A program made the translations under genes and the position numbers. From Sphingobacterium sp. N143 (GTDB taxonomy: Bacteria; Bacteroidota; Bacteroidia; Sphingobacteriales; Sphingobacteriaceae), in the NCBI RefSeq assembly GCF_030325625.1, contig NZ_JACAIS010000004.1:62001-126000 (forward strand): a stretch of DNA of 64,000 bases. Direction: 5' to 3'. Shown in pieces: positions 26,150 through 34,772 of this stretch (the stretch's first letter is position 1; the number at the start of each line of letters is the position of its first letter). The notes under the pieces are model-generated. The model was not told the DNA's origin and did not search any database. It was given only the letters and a program-made list of their open reading frames with translations.

Positions 26150-26656
26150 ATGAATAAAATGAGTAATCCAACAATCACATTAATTGTAGCAGCCGCAGAA
26201 AACAATGCCATTGGCATCAATAATCAAATGCCCTGGCATTTGCCCAATGATTTTAAATATTTCAAGAAAAATACCCTGGCACATTCTGTGCTCATGGGCA
26301 GAAAAACATATGACGCTATTGGCAAAGCGCTGCCTGACCGGAGAAATATTGTCATCACCCGTAATGCTGATTTTCAGGCTGAAGAGGTTGATGTAGCCAA
26401 TAGTATTCAAGAAGCGCTATTATATTGCCGCGATGAGCATGAAATATTTATTATTGGGGGAGCGAATATATACCAGCAAGCATTGCCATTGGCCAATAAA
26501 GTATTGCTCACACGTGTGCACACCACAATCAAAGGTGATGCTTTCTTCCCTGAGCTATCTCCTGAAGAATGGAAGTTAACCGCTGCTGATCCTCATCAAT
26601 CTGATGAGAGGCATGCTTTTGACTATACTTTCGAAGTCTATCATCGCCAACAATAA
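26150..26656 (+). CDS. folA: Dihydrofolate reductase
   Basis: Reduces dihydrofolate to tetrahydrofolate with NADPH, completing the thymidylate cycle with thyA. The 168-residue protein has ENNAIGINNQMPWHLPNDFKYF near the N-terminus, VLMGRKTYDAIGKALPDRRN for cofactor binding, and IFIIGGANIYQQALP, the GGxxxY motif. The start may be ATG 26150 or ATG 26159 (MSNPTITL), the latter closer to usual family length. Located five bases before the serine hydrolase gene. Confidence 0.96.
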   Translation: MNKMSNPTITLIVAAAENNAIGINNQMPWHLPNDFKYFKKNTLAHSVLMGRKTYDAIGKALPDRRNIVITRNADFQAEEVDVANSIQEALLYCRDEHEIFIIGGANIYQQALPLANKVLLTRVHTTIKGDAFFPELSPEEWKLTAADPHQSDERHAFDYTFEVYHRQQ

Positions 26657-26661
26657 CAGCA

Positions 26662-27906
26662 ATGTTGAAATATTTGGTTTTTGTTTTCATTGCGTCCATG
26701 TCAAAAGTCCTTGCACAAACAGTAGATACGGTATATCTGGAAAAATTATTGCAAAGCCGTCCTGATTTATTCCAGCAGGTATTAAATCACCCGACCAAGC
26801 ATGAAATTCAGATTCTTTATACGCAAATCGACCGGGATAAAGACAATATTCCTCATTTTAAATCTTTCGGTTACCGACTTAATCCAAATTGGTATTTTTA
26901 TCCTGCCAGCACGGTAAAGCTTCCGACAGCGATTTTGGCACTGGAAAAAATCAATGATCTACAGATTGCTGGGCTGACAAGGGATACACCATTACGCATT
27001 GATTCTGCCTTTGAAAAGCAGACCAAGGTATCCATAGACACCTCTGCAGCAAATGGACTTCCTTCCATAGCTCAATATGTCAAGAAAATTTTGCTGACCA
27101 GTGACAATGATGCCCAAAATAGGTTATTTGAATTTATTGGACGGGCGGAGCTTAATGCCAAACTCAAAAAATATGGTGTTAAACACAGTAGAATTGTCAA
27201 TAGACTTGCCATAGGTGACAAAGGCATATGGGCCAAACATACCAATCCCATTACCTTCTATGTGGGAGATCGTATTATTTACAGCCAAAAAGCACAATTC
27301 GACTCCAAAGAGTATCCTATCCAACTGGAAAACACAGTCCAAGGGAAGGGGTATATGAACGATAATGAGGAGATCGTAAATGAACCCTGGAGCTTCGAAG
27401 GCTTAAATGCATACGCACTGGAAGACCAGCAGCTGATCCTCAAAAAACTGCTCTTTCCTGAAGCTTTCAAGCCGAAGGATCGGTTTAACCTCCATGTCGA
27501 TGATTATTCCTTGCTTTATGATTATATGTCCCGTTATCCTTTTGAGTCTGATTTCCCAAAATATGATACCACGGAATTCTGGCCAACTTATAGCAAGTTG
27601 CTTTTCTATGGAAGAGATAAAAAGGCGGCTTTAAATCCCAATATCCGGATATTCAATAAATATGGAGATTCATATGGTTACAATATTGACAATGCTTATA
27701 TCGTTGATTTTGAACATGGTGTAGAATTTCTTCTCGCCGTCGTGGTTCAATCTAATGAAAATGGCATCTACAATGATGGTATTTATGAATATGAGACTGT
27801 CACTTATCCTTTTTTAAAGAATATGGGACAATTGATCTATCAGGAGGAATTAAAAAGGACAAAAAAGCTCAAACCTGATCTATCAAAATTTGATTTCAAC
27901 AAATAA
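26662..27906 (+). CDS. Secreted serine hydrolase with beta-lactamase class A-like fold
   Basis: A 414-residue exported protein with a short signal peptide (cleavage near residue 19, LAQ). The penicillin-binding/beta-lactamase-like nucleophile motif is STVK at Ser83-Lys86 (YPASTVKLPTAILAL), and a second motif, SDN, is at 147-149. A KTG-like triad reads KYGDSYGYN near residue 330. This deviates from KTG, so true beta-lactam hydrolysis is doubtful. Some family members are amidases, esterases or D,D-peptidases. It is the last gene of the thyA-folA unit, 5 bp after folA, and ends at a long hairpin terminator. Family membership is likely; the substrate is unknown. Confidence 0.82.
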   Translation: MLKYLVFVFIASMSKVLAQTVDTVYLEKLLQSRPDLFQQVLNHPTKHEIQILYTQIDRDKDNIPHFKSFGYRLNPNWYFYPASTVKLPTAILALEKINDLQIAGLTRDTPLRIDSAFEKQTKVSIDTSAANGLPSIAQYVKKILLTSDNDAQNRLFEFIGRAELNAKLKKYGVKHSRIVNRLAIGDKGIWAKHTNPITFYVGDRIIYSQKAQFDSKEYPIQLENTVQGKGYMNDNEEIVNEPWSFEGLNAYALEDQQLILKKLLFPEAFKPKDRFNLHVDDYSLLYDYMSRYPFESDFPKYDTTEFWPTYSKLLFYGRDKKAALNPNIRIFNKYGDSYGYNIDNAYIVDFEHGVEFLLAVVVQSNENGIYNDGIYEYETVTYPFLKNMGQLIYQEELKRTKKLKPDLSKFDFNK

Positions 27907-27949
27907 ATTTAAAAAGGCTTGCAACATTTTTGCAAGCCTTTTTAAATTT
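27905..27949 (+). terminator. Bidirectional terminator with 20-bp perfect stem
   Basis: The arms at 27905-27924 and 27930-27949 are exact complements around a 5-nt loop, with GGCTTGCAA at the core and A/T runs at the ends. It lies between the convergent serine hydrolase and ddl genes and overlaps the former's stop codon. Confidence 0.92.
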
Positions 27950-27984
27950 ATTTATGTTCTTTCCTTTGCTGATCGTAGTGCTCA

Positions 27985-28986
27985 TCAGGTTAAAGCACAC
28001 TCAATCAGCTCAGCATAAAAGTCGCCTTCTTTCATGCCCAGGGCTCTTACCTGTTGGGGGATAAAACTTTGGGGGGTCTGCCCCGGAATGGTATTGATCT
28101 CAATAAAGTAGAATTTATCGGTATTATTTTCCAGGAAAAAGTCTACGCGTACCATACCTTTGCAGTTCAGGCGAACATAGATTTCTTTCAGGATTCGGGC
28201 CGCACGTTCTTGCTGTTCAATAGTGAGGTCGGCAGGGGTGATTTCTTCGGTTAAGCCCGGAATATATTTGGCTTCGAAATCAAAGAACTCCCGTGTGGTG
28301 CGCACCTCTGTTGCCGGCAAGACAATGAGATCGCCTTTTGCATTTCGAAAAATCCCTTCCGAGAATTCTCTTCCGGTCACAAACTCCTCCACGATGACTT
28401 GTTTTCCTGTATTTTCAGCATCAAAAGCTTTGTCAATAGCTTCTTGCAGCTGTATGGATTCCTTGACCTTGGTCATCCCGATACTGCTACCTCCAGCATT
28501 GGGTTTCACAAAATATGGAAGGGAAAGTTTGCTTTGTACGATATCAATGGCTTCAGACCGCTGCGATTCAAATAAAAGCACGGATTTGGCCAGGTATAAT
28601 TCTGGAATATCTGCTAAAATTGCCTTGGTATAGCCTTTATTCATCGTGAGCGCTGAAGTCAGGGCATCGCATGAAGTATAGGGTATCCCCAACAAATCGA
28701 AGTAGCTCTGCAGGCGGCCATCTTCTCCGGGTACACCGTGTACCATGATAAATGCCAGATCAAATGTGATTACTTGGGCTGCTAAGGGCAGGGTGAAATT
28801 TTCTCTTAGGATAGGATATCGCTGACCGGCTTCATCTTCATAATACCAGGCTTCCTTTGTTACAGTAATCAAATACACGTCATACTTGCTGTGATCAAGC
28901 TGAGAATTGACAAAGGCTGCACTTTTAAAAGAAACTTCGGCCTCTCCTGTGTAACCTCCAGTTATTAATGCTATTTTTGCTTTCAT
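27985..28986 (-). CDS. ddl: D-alanine--D-alanine ligase
   Basis: ATP-grasp enzyme that joins two D-Ala for the peptidoglycan pentapeptide stem, in the cytoplasm. The 333-residue protein shows ALITGGYTGEAEVSFKSA at the start, HGVPGEDGRLQSYFDLLGIPYTSCDA (in parts: MVHGVPGEDGRLQSYFDLLG and IPYTSC), PYFVKPNAGGSSIGMTKV for nucleotide binding, and the metal-binding ending FYFIEINTIPGQTPQSFIPQQ. ATG 28986 (MKAKIALITGG) is the start; an ATG 14 codons earlier adds nonfamily residues. A palindrome, AGCAAAT-ATA-ATTTGCT (29006-29022), overlaps a -7-like TATATTTG upstream. It faces the PASTA-mltG operon divergently. Confidence 0.95.
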   Translation of the reverse strand: MKAKIALITGGYTGEAEVSFKSAAFVNSQLDHSKYDVYLITVTKEAWYYEDEAGQRYPILRENFTLPLAAQVITFDLAFIMVHGVPGEDGRLQSYFDLLGIPYTSCDALTSALTMNKGYTKAILADIPELYLAKSVLLFESQRSEAIDIVQSKLSLPYFVKPNAGGSSIGMTKVKESIQLQEAIDKAFDAENTGKQVIVEEFVTGREFSEGIFRNAKGDLIVLPATEVRTTREFFDFEAKYIPGLTEEITPADLTIEQQERAARILKEIYVRLNCKGMVRVDFFLENNTDKFYFIEINTIPGQTPQSFIPQQVRALGMKEGDFYAELIECALT

Positions 28987-29132
28987 AAATTTTAGCGATT
29001 CGAATAGCAAATATAATTTGCTATACACGGAAAAACGAATAATTTTGTGAGGAATAATTTTATTTAATCATTCTGCGAAATTGGCTTCAATATTGCGGTT
29101 CTATGCAGAATTAATTTTTATCAAACACAGAA

Positions 29133-30083
29133 ATGTCCAAAGTCATTCAATATCTTCAGACACCCACATTCAGAAAAAATCTTATTGCCGCTTTGATTGC
29201 GATAGTTTGTGTATTTCTTGCCGTATATGTCGGTCTGAAAATATATACAAAACATGATGAGTCCATTGCTGTTCCGAAAATAAAGGGACTTCATATCAAT
29301 GCAGCCATCCAAGAACTCGAAAATGCGGGACTGGAATATCAAATTGATTCAGTATATCAGATGGATGCCAAACCGGGATTAGTGATCGAACAGGATCCTG
29401 AACAGGGGTTTCATGTTAAATCTGGCCGAACAATCTATTTAACAATCATCACACAGGTGGCACCAGAGGTCGCCTTCCCATTGATCAAAGAGAAGACGCT
29501 TATTGAGGCCACGGCTATTTTACGAAACCATAACCTTAGAATAGGTGATACATCTTATGTCGCCGATATTGCTCGTGATATTGTTTTAGATGCCCAATTT
29601 GCGGGACAATCTATCCGGAATGGACGTATGATCCCGAAAGGTTCCCGTATTGATCTTGTCCTGGGGAATGGGCTTGGGGCGAACGAGGTTGAAATTCCAA
29701 ATTTGATCGGGCTCCCATTGAATGAAGCAAAATTTGCCTTAATTGGTGCTGGTCTTGGCTTGGGCACCGTGACCTATGACCCCAATGTTATTGATACAGC
29801 CACTGCTGTCATCAGTGTTCAATCGCCGGGAATAGAAAAAGGACTGACAAGCCTGGGAGCTAAAATTGATGTTACCCTGTCGCTGACGGCCCCAGCACCA
29901 ACCACCGGTACAACGGGTACCTCAACTGCCCCTAAACAACAGGTCCCACAGACGCAAAGCAACCCACCTGTGACAAAATCCGTTGCTCCTGCGAAAACGA
30001 ACACTCCAGCAGCAAAGTCGACAAACACGACTCCTGCAACGGTACAGAAGAAGGAAAATAAAAGCAATAGTCTAGGCTTCTAA
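29133..30083 (+). CDS. Membrane-anchored triple-PASTA protein
   Basis: A 316-residue protein with a short cytosolic end, one membrane helix (about 17-36, LIAALIAIVCVFLAVYVGLK) and then three PASTA domains (about 48-110, 112-180 and 183-250). The final 65 residues are rich in Pro, Thr, Ala and Lys and look disordered. PASTA domains bind peptidoglycan fragments or act as spacers in PBPs and Ser/Thr kinases. Here they stand alone, with no kinase or transpeptidase domain. It begins an operon with mltG 13 bp downstream, which supports a cell-wall role at the periplasmic face. Confidence 0.9.
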   Translation: MSKVIQYLQTPTFRKNLIAALIAIVCVFLAVYVGLKIYTKHDESIAVPKIKGLHINAAIQELENAGLEYQIDSVYQMDAKPGLVIEQDPEQGFHVKSGRTIYLTIITQVAPEVAFPLIKEKTLIEATAILRNHNLRIGDTSYVADIARDIVLDAQFAGQSIRNGRMIPKGSRIDLVLGNGLGANEVEIPNLIGLPLNEAKFALIGAGLGLGTVTYDPNVIDTATAVISVQSPGIEKGLTSLGAKIDVTLSLTAPAPTTGTTGTSTAPKQQVPQTQSNPPVTKSVAPAKTNTPAAKSTNTTPATVQKKENKSNSLGF

Positions 30084-30096
30084 TGCATAAGATATC

Positions 30097-31137
30097 ATGG
30101 AAAAGAAAAGAAGAATACCAAGCTGGTTAAAAATTGTTGTACTGATCATCTTGATCATTGGAGGTTATTTTGCATGGATATTTTATAAGGCTTTTTTTGC
30201 TTCCAACGTATCGGGGGAAGTAAAATACCTTTACATACACGAAGGAGCAAAGTATGAAGATGTCCTTCAATCTATTCGGGATTCCAATCTTTTGGATGAT
30301 ATCGCTTCATTTGAACGGGCTGCCCAATATCAAAAATATGAGCAAAGTGTCAAACCGGGCCGCTATTTATTGACTCCGGGAATGAATAACCGACGATTGA
30401 TCGGTAATTTAAGGGGCGGCTATCAGGAGCCGGTTAAATTCAGGTTTGCCAACGTACGCTTAAAAGAAAATATGGCGGCCCTGTTAGGGAAGAATTTTGA
30501 AGCTGACTCCGCACAGTTTATGGCGGTCTTAAATGACGAAGCAACCGCACAGAAATTTGGTTTTACGAAAGAGAATCTGATTTCTATTTTTATTCCGAAT
30601 ACCTATGAAATCTACTGGAATACAAGTCCTGAAAAAATAATTGCCCGTTTTGACGATGAATGGAATAAATTTTGGAATCCGGATCGTATCGCTAAAGCTA
30701 AGGCCCTCAACTTGACCCAACAACAGGTCAGCTCGCTGGCTTCCATCGTCAAAGGCGAAGCCTTACATCAGGATGAGATGCCTATGATTGCAGGATTATA
30801 TCTAAATCGTCTAAAAAAAGGTATGTTGCTACAGGCGGATCCTACCGTGATCTTTGCAAACAATGATTTTACGATCAGAAGGGTATTGAATAAACATTTA
30901 AGAACTGACAACCCCTACAACACTTACATTTATAGAGGATTACCTCCAGGCCCGATATCGATTCCGAGCATCGCAGCTATTGATGCTGTCCTGAACTTCA
31001 AACAGCACGATTATATTTACATGTGCGCAAAAGATGATTTTTCGGGTTACCATAATTTCGCTAAAACCGAAACAGAACATTTAATCAATGCGCGTAAATT
31101 CCAACAAGCTTTGGATGCTAGAAATATCAAGAAATAA
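30097..31137 (+). CDS. mltG: Endolytic murein transglycosylase MltG
   Basis: Inner-membrane lytic transglycosylase that cuts nascent glycan strands and so sets their length. The 346-residue protein has one N-terminal helix (about 10-30), a LysM-like region (about 40-110, GAKYEDVLQSIRDSNLL) and the YceG catalytic domain. The motif SIVKGEALHQDEMPMIAGLY keeps the Glu at the position of the catalytic Glu of the family, and LLQADPTVIFA, YNTYIYRGLPPGPI and the final helix are conserved. Its stop codon overlaps the next start (TAATG at 31135-31139). Confidence 0.95.
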   Translation: MEKKRRIPSWLKIVVLIILIIGGYFAWIFYKAFFASNVSGEVKYLYIHEGAKYEDVLQSIRDSNLLDDIASFERAAQYQKYEQSVKPGRYLLTPGMNNRRLIGNLRGGYQEPVKFRFANVRLKENMAALLGKNFEADSAQFMAVLNDEATAQKFGFTKENLISIFIPNTYEIYWNTSPEKIIARFDDEWNKFWNPDRIAKAKALNLTQQQVSSLASIVKGEALHQDEMPMIAGLYLNRLKKGMLLQADPTVIFANNDFTIRRVLNKHLRTDNPYNTYIYRGLPPGPISIPSIAAIDAVLNFKQHDYIYMCAKDDFSGYHNFAKTETEHLINARKFQQALDARNIKK

Positions 31138-31544
31138 TGTTTGTATTTGACCATCAGATTCGTGTTCGCTACGCTGAAACAGACCAAATGGGCTATGTCT
31201 ATTATGGAAACTATGCGGCATTTTATGAAATAGCGCGAACTGAAATGCTACGAAGCACGGGAATATCGTATAAAGAACTGGAAGAAATGGGTGTTATGCT
31301 TCCTGTGACAGAGATGAAGATCAGGTATTTCAAACCAGGAAAATACGACGATCTGATCACGATCCGGGTAACCATCCGCAAGAAACCTGCGGTACGCATC
31401 GTTTTTGAATACGAGCTGTTCAACGAAAGTGGCGAGTTGCTCAATCAGGGGGAAACCACATTGGTTTTTGTGCACATGGAAAAGAACAGACCTTGTATGC
31501 CGCCTCAGGTCTTCTTGGACAAGATGAGTAAATATTTTAATTGA
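31137..31544 (+). CDS. Acyl-CoA thioesterase, 4HBT/YbgC family
   Basis: A 135-residue hotdog-fold thioesterase. The YbgC-type active-site region is RVRYAETDQMGYVYYGNYAAFYEIARTEML (in parts: RVRYAETDQMGYVYYGNY), where the Asp of ETDQMG is the expected catalytic residue. It would hydrolyse acyl-CoA or acyl-ACP. Its start overlaps the mltG stop by one base, suggesting translational coupling. YbgC in proteobacteria is encoded with the Tol-Pal genes, also an envelope setting, but there are no tol genes here. Confidence 0.92.
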   Translation: MFVFDHQIRVRYAETDQMGYVYYGNYAAFYEIARTEMLRSTGISYKELEEMGVMLPVTEMKIRYFKPGKYDDLITIRVTIRKKPAVRIVFEYELFNESGELLNQGETTLVFVHMEKNRPCMPPQVFLDKMSKYFN

Positions 31545-31545
31545 T

Positions 31546-32514
31546 ATGGGGAAAATCCACCAATGGCTATTAAATTTTGAACCTTATTTTAGATTAATCG
31601 AATGGAGCAAACGGATCGTATTACCTGGATTTGGATCACTCCCTCTTTATACTGTTGCGGTATTTTTTTTTCAGGAACTTTCCAGAGACTCTATTGTAAG
31701 TAAAGCTTCATCCTTGTCGTATAGCTTCTTATTGGCGATATTTCCAGGTATTATCTTTTTATTCACCTTGATACCTTACATTCCGATCAACAATTTTCAG
31801 GAACAGTTATTGGACTTTCTGGCTGTTGTCATTCCGAAAAATGCATTCCTTGTGGTTGAAACAACACTTGAAGATATTATCAAAAATCAAAATGGCGGCT
31901 TACTTTCTTTTGGTTTTCTGTTTGCGGCATATTTTGCCACAAATGGTATGGCATCATTGATGAATGCCTTCAATAAGGCCTCGTTAATGACCGAAAAAAG
32001 ACCCTGGATAAGAAAACGGCTGGTTGCCCTGGCCCTGGCCTGCCTGATCATCTTTGCCCTTACCGTAGGGATGACCATCTTTACGATAGCAGGCATTACC
32101 ATCGATTACTTAAAAGAAACAACAGGCATAAAATCGGGTATGTGGGCGACATTATTGAAGTTAGCACGTTGGATCATTATTTTTGCGATCTATTTTTTCA
32201 CGGTAAGCTGTATCTACAAATTTGGTCCATCAACCTCAAATAAATGGAAACTATTTAGCCCAGGTGCGTCAATGGCGACAATTTTAGCTATTTTGACCTT
32301 CTCTATATTCACATTTTATATTAATCATTTTGGTGCTTACAATAAACTCTACGGGTCCATAGGAACTTTGATCGTGATTATGATCTGGATTTATTTAAAC
32401 ACGCTTATACTGCTTTTAGGTTATGAGCTCAATGCGGCAATCGCATTATCGAAACAAACCATTGTTATCGCCAAGCCCCGTATTTTCAATTCCTTCAAGA
32501 AGGACAATGAGTAG
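31546..32514 (+). CDS. YihY/BrkB-family inner-membrane protein
   Basis: A 322-residue integral membrane protein with about six helices. The family signature includes ASSLSYSFLLAIFPGIIFLF near residue 55 and GTLIVIMIWIYLNTLILLLG towards the end. The family was once thought to be RNase BN, which is wrong; the actual role is unknown. It starts immediately after the thioesterase stop and ends the PASTA-mltG-thioesterase operon. No terminator is evident in the 225 bp before rpsA, which has its own promoter. Confidence 0.9.
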   Translation: MGKIHQWLLNFEPYFRLIEWSKRIVLPGFGSLPLYTVAVFFFQELSRDSIVSKASSLSYSFLLAIFPGIIFLFTLIPYIPINNFQEQLLDFLAVVIPKNAFLVVETTLEDIIKNQNGGLLSFGFLFAAYFATNGMASLMNAFNKASLMTEKRPWIRKRLVALALACLIIFALTVGMTIFTIAGITIDYLKETTGIKSGMWATLLKLARWIIIFAIYFFTVSCIYKFGPSTSNKWKLFSPGASMATILAILTFSIFTFYINHFGAYNKLYGSIGTLIVIMIWIYLNTLILLLGYELNAAIALSKQTIVIAKPRIFNSFKKDNE

Positions 32515-32672
32515 GTAATCCTTCGATTATCCGCATTTGCTGGCCAGGTAATGCGGATGTTAGCAAACAGCCGAAATGGCTCCGTGGGATATACTCAGGA
32601 GTTTTCAATAAAAAAGGGATGGCAAGAGCCGGGATAACTGAAAGTCCTTCAATAAAATAAGAAAAATAAAAT

Positions 32673-32701
32673 TTTGCATTAAAAGTTTTTTTGTACCTTT
32701 G
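32673..32701 (+). promoter_or_regulatory. rpsA promoter (TTTG, 17 nt, TACCTTTG)
   Basis: TTTG (32673-32676) and TACCTTTG (32694-32701) are separated by 17 nt. Transcription would start near 32707 and the leader carries AAGGAG at 32723-32728, 11 nt before the ATG. That is an unusual Shine-Dalgarno sequence for this phylum. Confidence 0.6.
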
Positions 32702-32739
32702 CAACTCCTACAACGTAGGAAAAAGGAGAAAATTAATTA

Positions 32740-34671
32740 ATGGCAAAAAAACAAGAAGCAGAAAAAGAATTAGCAGCGAAAAACGCAGAGCTACAAGGTG
32801 CTGACACTAAAGTAGTGAAAGACACTGAAAAAATTGAATCAGAAGCTGATTCAAACTTAATCGACGAAATCAAATCAAACACTTGGATCACACCAGAAGG
32901 TGAATTTGACTGGGATGCAAACGACAAAGGTTTCGGAAATTATAGCGATGCTGAACGCGCTAAACTTGAAGCACAATACGCAGATACTTTCAACCAAGTT
33001 AATCAAGGTGAAATTATCGAAGGTACTGTAGTTTCTATCAACAACAAAGACGTTGTCTTGAATGTTGGTTTCAAATCTGACGGTTTAGTTTCTTTATCCG
33101 AATTCCGTGACTTACCAGAATTAAAAATTGGTGACAAAGTTGACGTATTCGTAGAATCTCAAGAAGATGCTAACGGTCAATTAGTACTTTCTCGTAAACG
33201 TGCTAAAACTCAAAAATCTTGGGAAGCTATCAATGAGGCATTGGAAAATGATGCGATCATTACAGGTTTCGTTAAGAGCCGTACTAAAGGTGGTCTTATC
33301 GTTGACATCAAAGGTGTTGAAGCATTCTTACCTGGATCTCAAATCGATATCAAACCTATCCGTGACTACGATGTATACGTTGGTAAAACCATGGAATTCA
33401 AAGTGGTTAAAATCAACCATGAATTCAAAAACGTTGTAGTATCACACAAAGTATTAATTGAAAACGACTTAGAAAACCAAAAATCTGAGATCGTTGCTAA
33501 ATTAGAAAAAGGTCAAGTATTAGAAGGAACTGTTAAAAATATCACTGACTTCGGTGTATTCATCGACTTAGGTGGTGTTGACGGTTTGTTGCATATCACT
33601 GATATTTCTTGGGGCCGTATCGAGCATCCAAAAGAAGTTTTATCGCTTGATCAAACAATCAACGTTGTTGTATTAGATTTTGATGATGAGAAAAAACGTA
33701 TTGCTTTAGGTTTGAAACAATTATCTGAGCACCCTTGGGAATCTTTAGATACAGCATTAGAAGTTGGTTCTAAAGTGAAAGGTAAAATCGTAACAGTTGC
33801 TGATTACGGTGCTTTCTTAGAAATCATCCCAGGTGTTGAAGGTTTGATCCACGTTTCTGAAATGTCTTGGTCACAAAACTTACGTTCTCCACAAGAGTTC
33901 TTAAAAGTTGGTGATGAGATCGAAGCGCAGATCTTAACTTTAGATCGTGACGAGCGTAAAATGAGCTTAGGTATCAAACAATTGACTCCAGATCCTTGGA
34001 AAAACATCACTGAGCGTTACCCAGTAGGTTCTAAACAATCAGCTGTTGTTAAAAACATGACTAACTTCGGTGTGTTTGTTGAACTAGAAGAAGGTATCGA
34101 TGGTTTGATCCACATCTCGGATTTATCCTGGTCTAAAAAAATCAACCACCCTAACGAATTCACTAAAGTTGGTGAAACATTAGACGTTGTTGTATTGGAA
34201 TTAGATGAAGAAAACCGTAAGTTATCTTTAGGTCACAAACAATTGGAAGAAAATCCATGGGATACTTTCGAAACAATCTTCACTGAAGGTTCTATCCACG
34301 AAGGTACGGTGATCAAAGTTGGTGACAAAGGTGATATCGTTGCTTTACAATACGGTGTTGAAGGTTTCTGTCCTTCTAAACACTCTGTTAAAGAAGACGG
34401 TTCTTCATTGAAAGTTGATGAGGTTACTTCATTCAAAATCATCGAGTTCAACAAAGAGAACAAACGTTTGGTAATTTCTCACTCTCGTATCTGGGAAGAA
34501 GAGAAAGAAGAAGCTCGCAAAGAAGAGTCTAACAACCGTAAAAAAGACGCTAAAGCTGAGTCTTCAGCTGTGAAAAAAGTAAAAGATTCTGTTGAAAAAT
34601 CTACTTTAGGCGATCTAGACGTGTTAGCTCAATTGAAAGAGCAAATGGAAAATGATAAAAATGCTAAGTAA
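32740..34671 (+). CDS. rpsA: 30S ribosomal protein S1
   Basis: Ribosome-associated mRNA-binding protein with six S1 (OB-fold) domains of about 70-85 residues each, starting near residue 85. Repeats are recognisable by phrases such as GTVKNITDFGVFIDLGGVDGLLHITDISWG and its cousins (for example FGVFVELEEGIDGLIHISDLSW). A Glu/Lys-rich N-terminal extension (1-50) and a charged tail (570-643) are typical of Bacteroidota S1. Codon use is strongly biased to a few A/T-ending codons (GAA, AAA, GGT, GTT, TTA), unlike its neighbours and as expected for a very highly expressed gene. S1 has been linked to the low use of Shine-Dalgarno sequences in this phylum. Confidence 0.97.
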   Translation: MAKKQEAEKELAAKNAELQGADTKVVKDTEKIESEADSNLIDEIKSNTWITPEGEFDWDANDKGFGNYSDAERAKLEAQYADTFNQVNQGEIIEGTVVSINNKDVVLNVGFKSDGLVSLSEFRDLPELKIGDKVDVFVESQEDANGQLVLSRKRAKTQKSWEAINEALENDAIITGFVKSRTKGGLIVDIKGVEAFLPGSQIDIKPIRDYDVYVGKTMEFKVVKINHEFKNVVVSHKVLIENDLENQKSEIVAKLEKGQVLEGTVKNITDFGVFIDLGGVDGLLHITDISWGRIEHPKEVLSLDQTINVVVLDFDDEKKRIALGLKQLSEHPWESLDTALEVGSKVKGKIVTVADYGAFLEIIPGVEGLIHVSEMSWSQNLRSPQEFLKVGDEIEAQILTLDRDERKMSLGIKQLTPDPWKNITERYPVGSKQSAVVKNMTNFGVFVELEEGIDGLIHISDLSWSKKINHPNEFTKVGETLDVVVLELDEENRKLSLGHKQLEENPWDTFETIFTEGSIHEGTVIKVGDKGDIVALQYGVEGFCPSKHSVKEDGSSLKVDEVTSFKIIEFNKENKRLVISHSRIWEEEKEEARKEESNNRKKDAKAESSAVKKVKDSVEKSTLGDLDVLAQLKEQMENDKNAK

Positions 34672-34691
34672 TTAGCGCTTTCAATCCATAA

Positions 34692-34726
34692 AAAGAGGCT
34701 GTCCTTTGGGACAGCCTCTTTGTTTT
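34692..34726 (+). terminator. rpsA terminator
   Basis: A perfect 13-bp stem, AAAGAGGCTGTCC (34692-34704) with GGACAGCCTCTTT (34709-34721), is followed by GTTTTT. Its distal end supplies the TTTG of the next promoter. Confidence 0.9.
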
Positions 34727-34749
34727 TATAGGGATGCTTCGTAATTTTG
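34719..34749 (+). promoter_or_regulatory. Sulfurtransferase-gene promoter (TTTG, 19 nt, TAATTTTG)
   Basis: TTTG (34719-34722) lies in the terminator tail and TAATTTTG at 34742-34749, exactly 19 nt apart. Transcription should start near 34755, which rules out the in-frame ATG at 34734 and supports ATG 34773. Confidence 0.65.
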
Positions 34750-34772
34750 TATCCATAATAAGAACAATTGTT

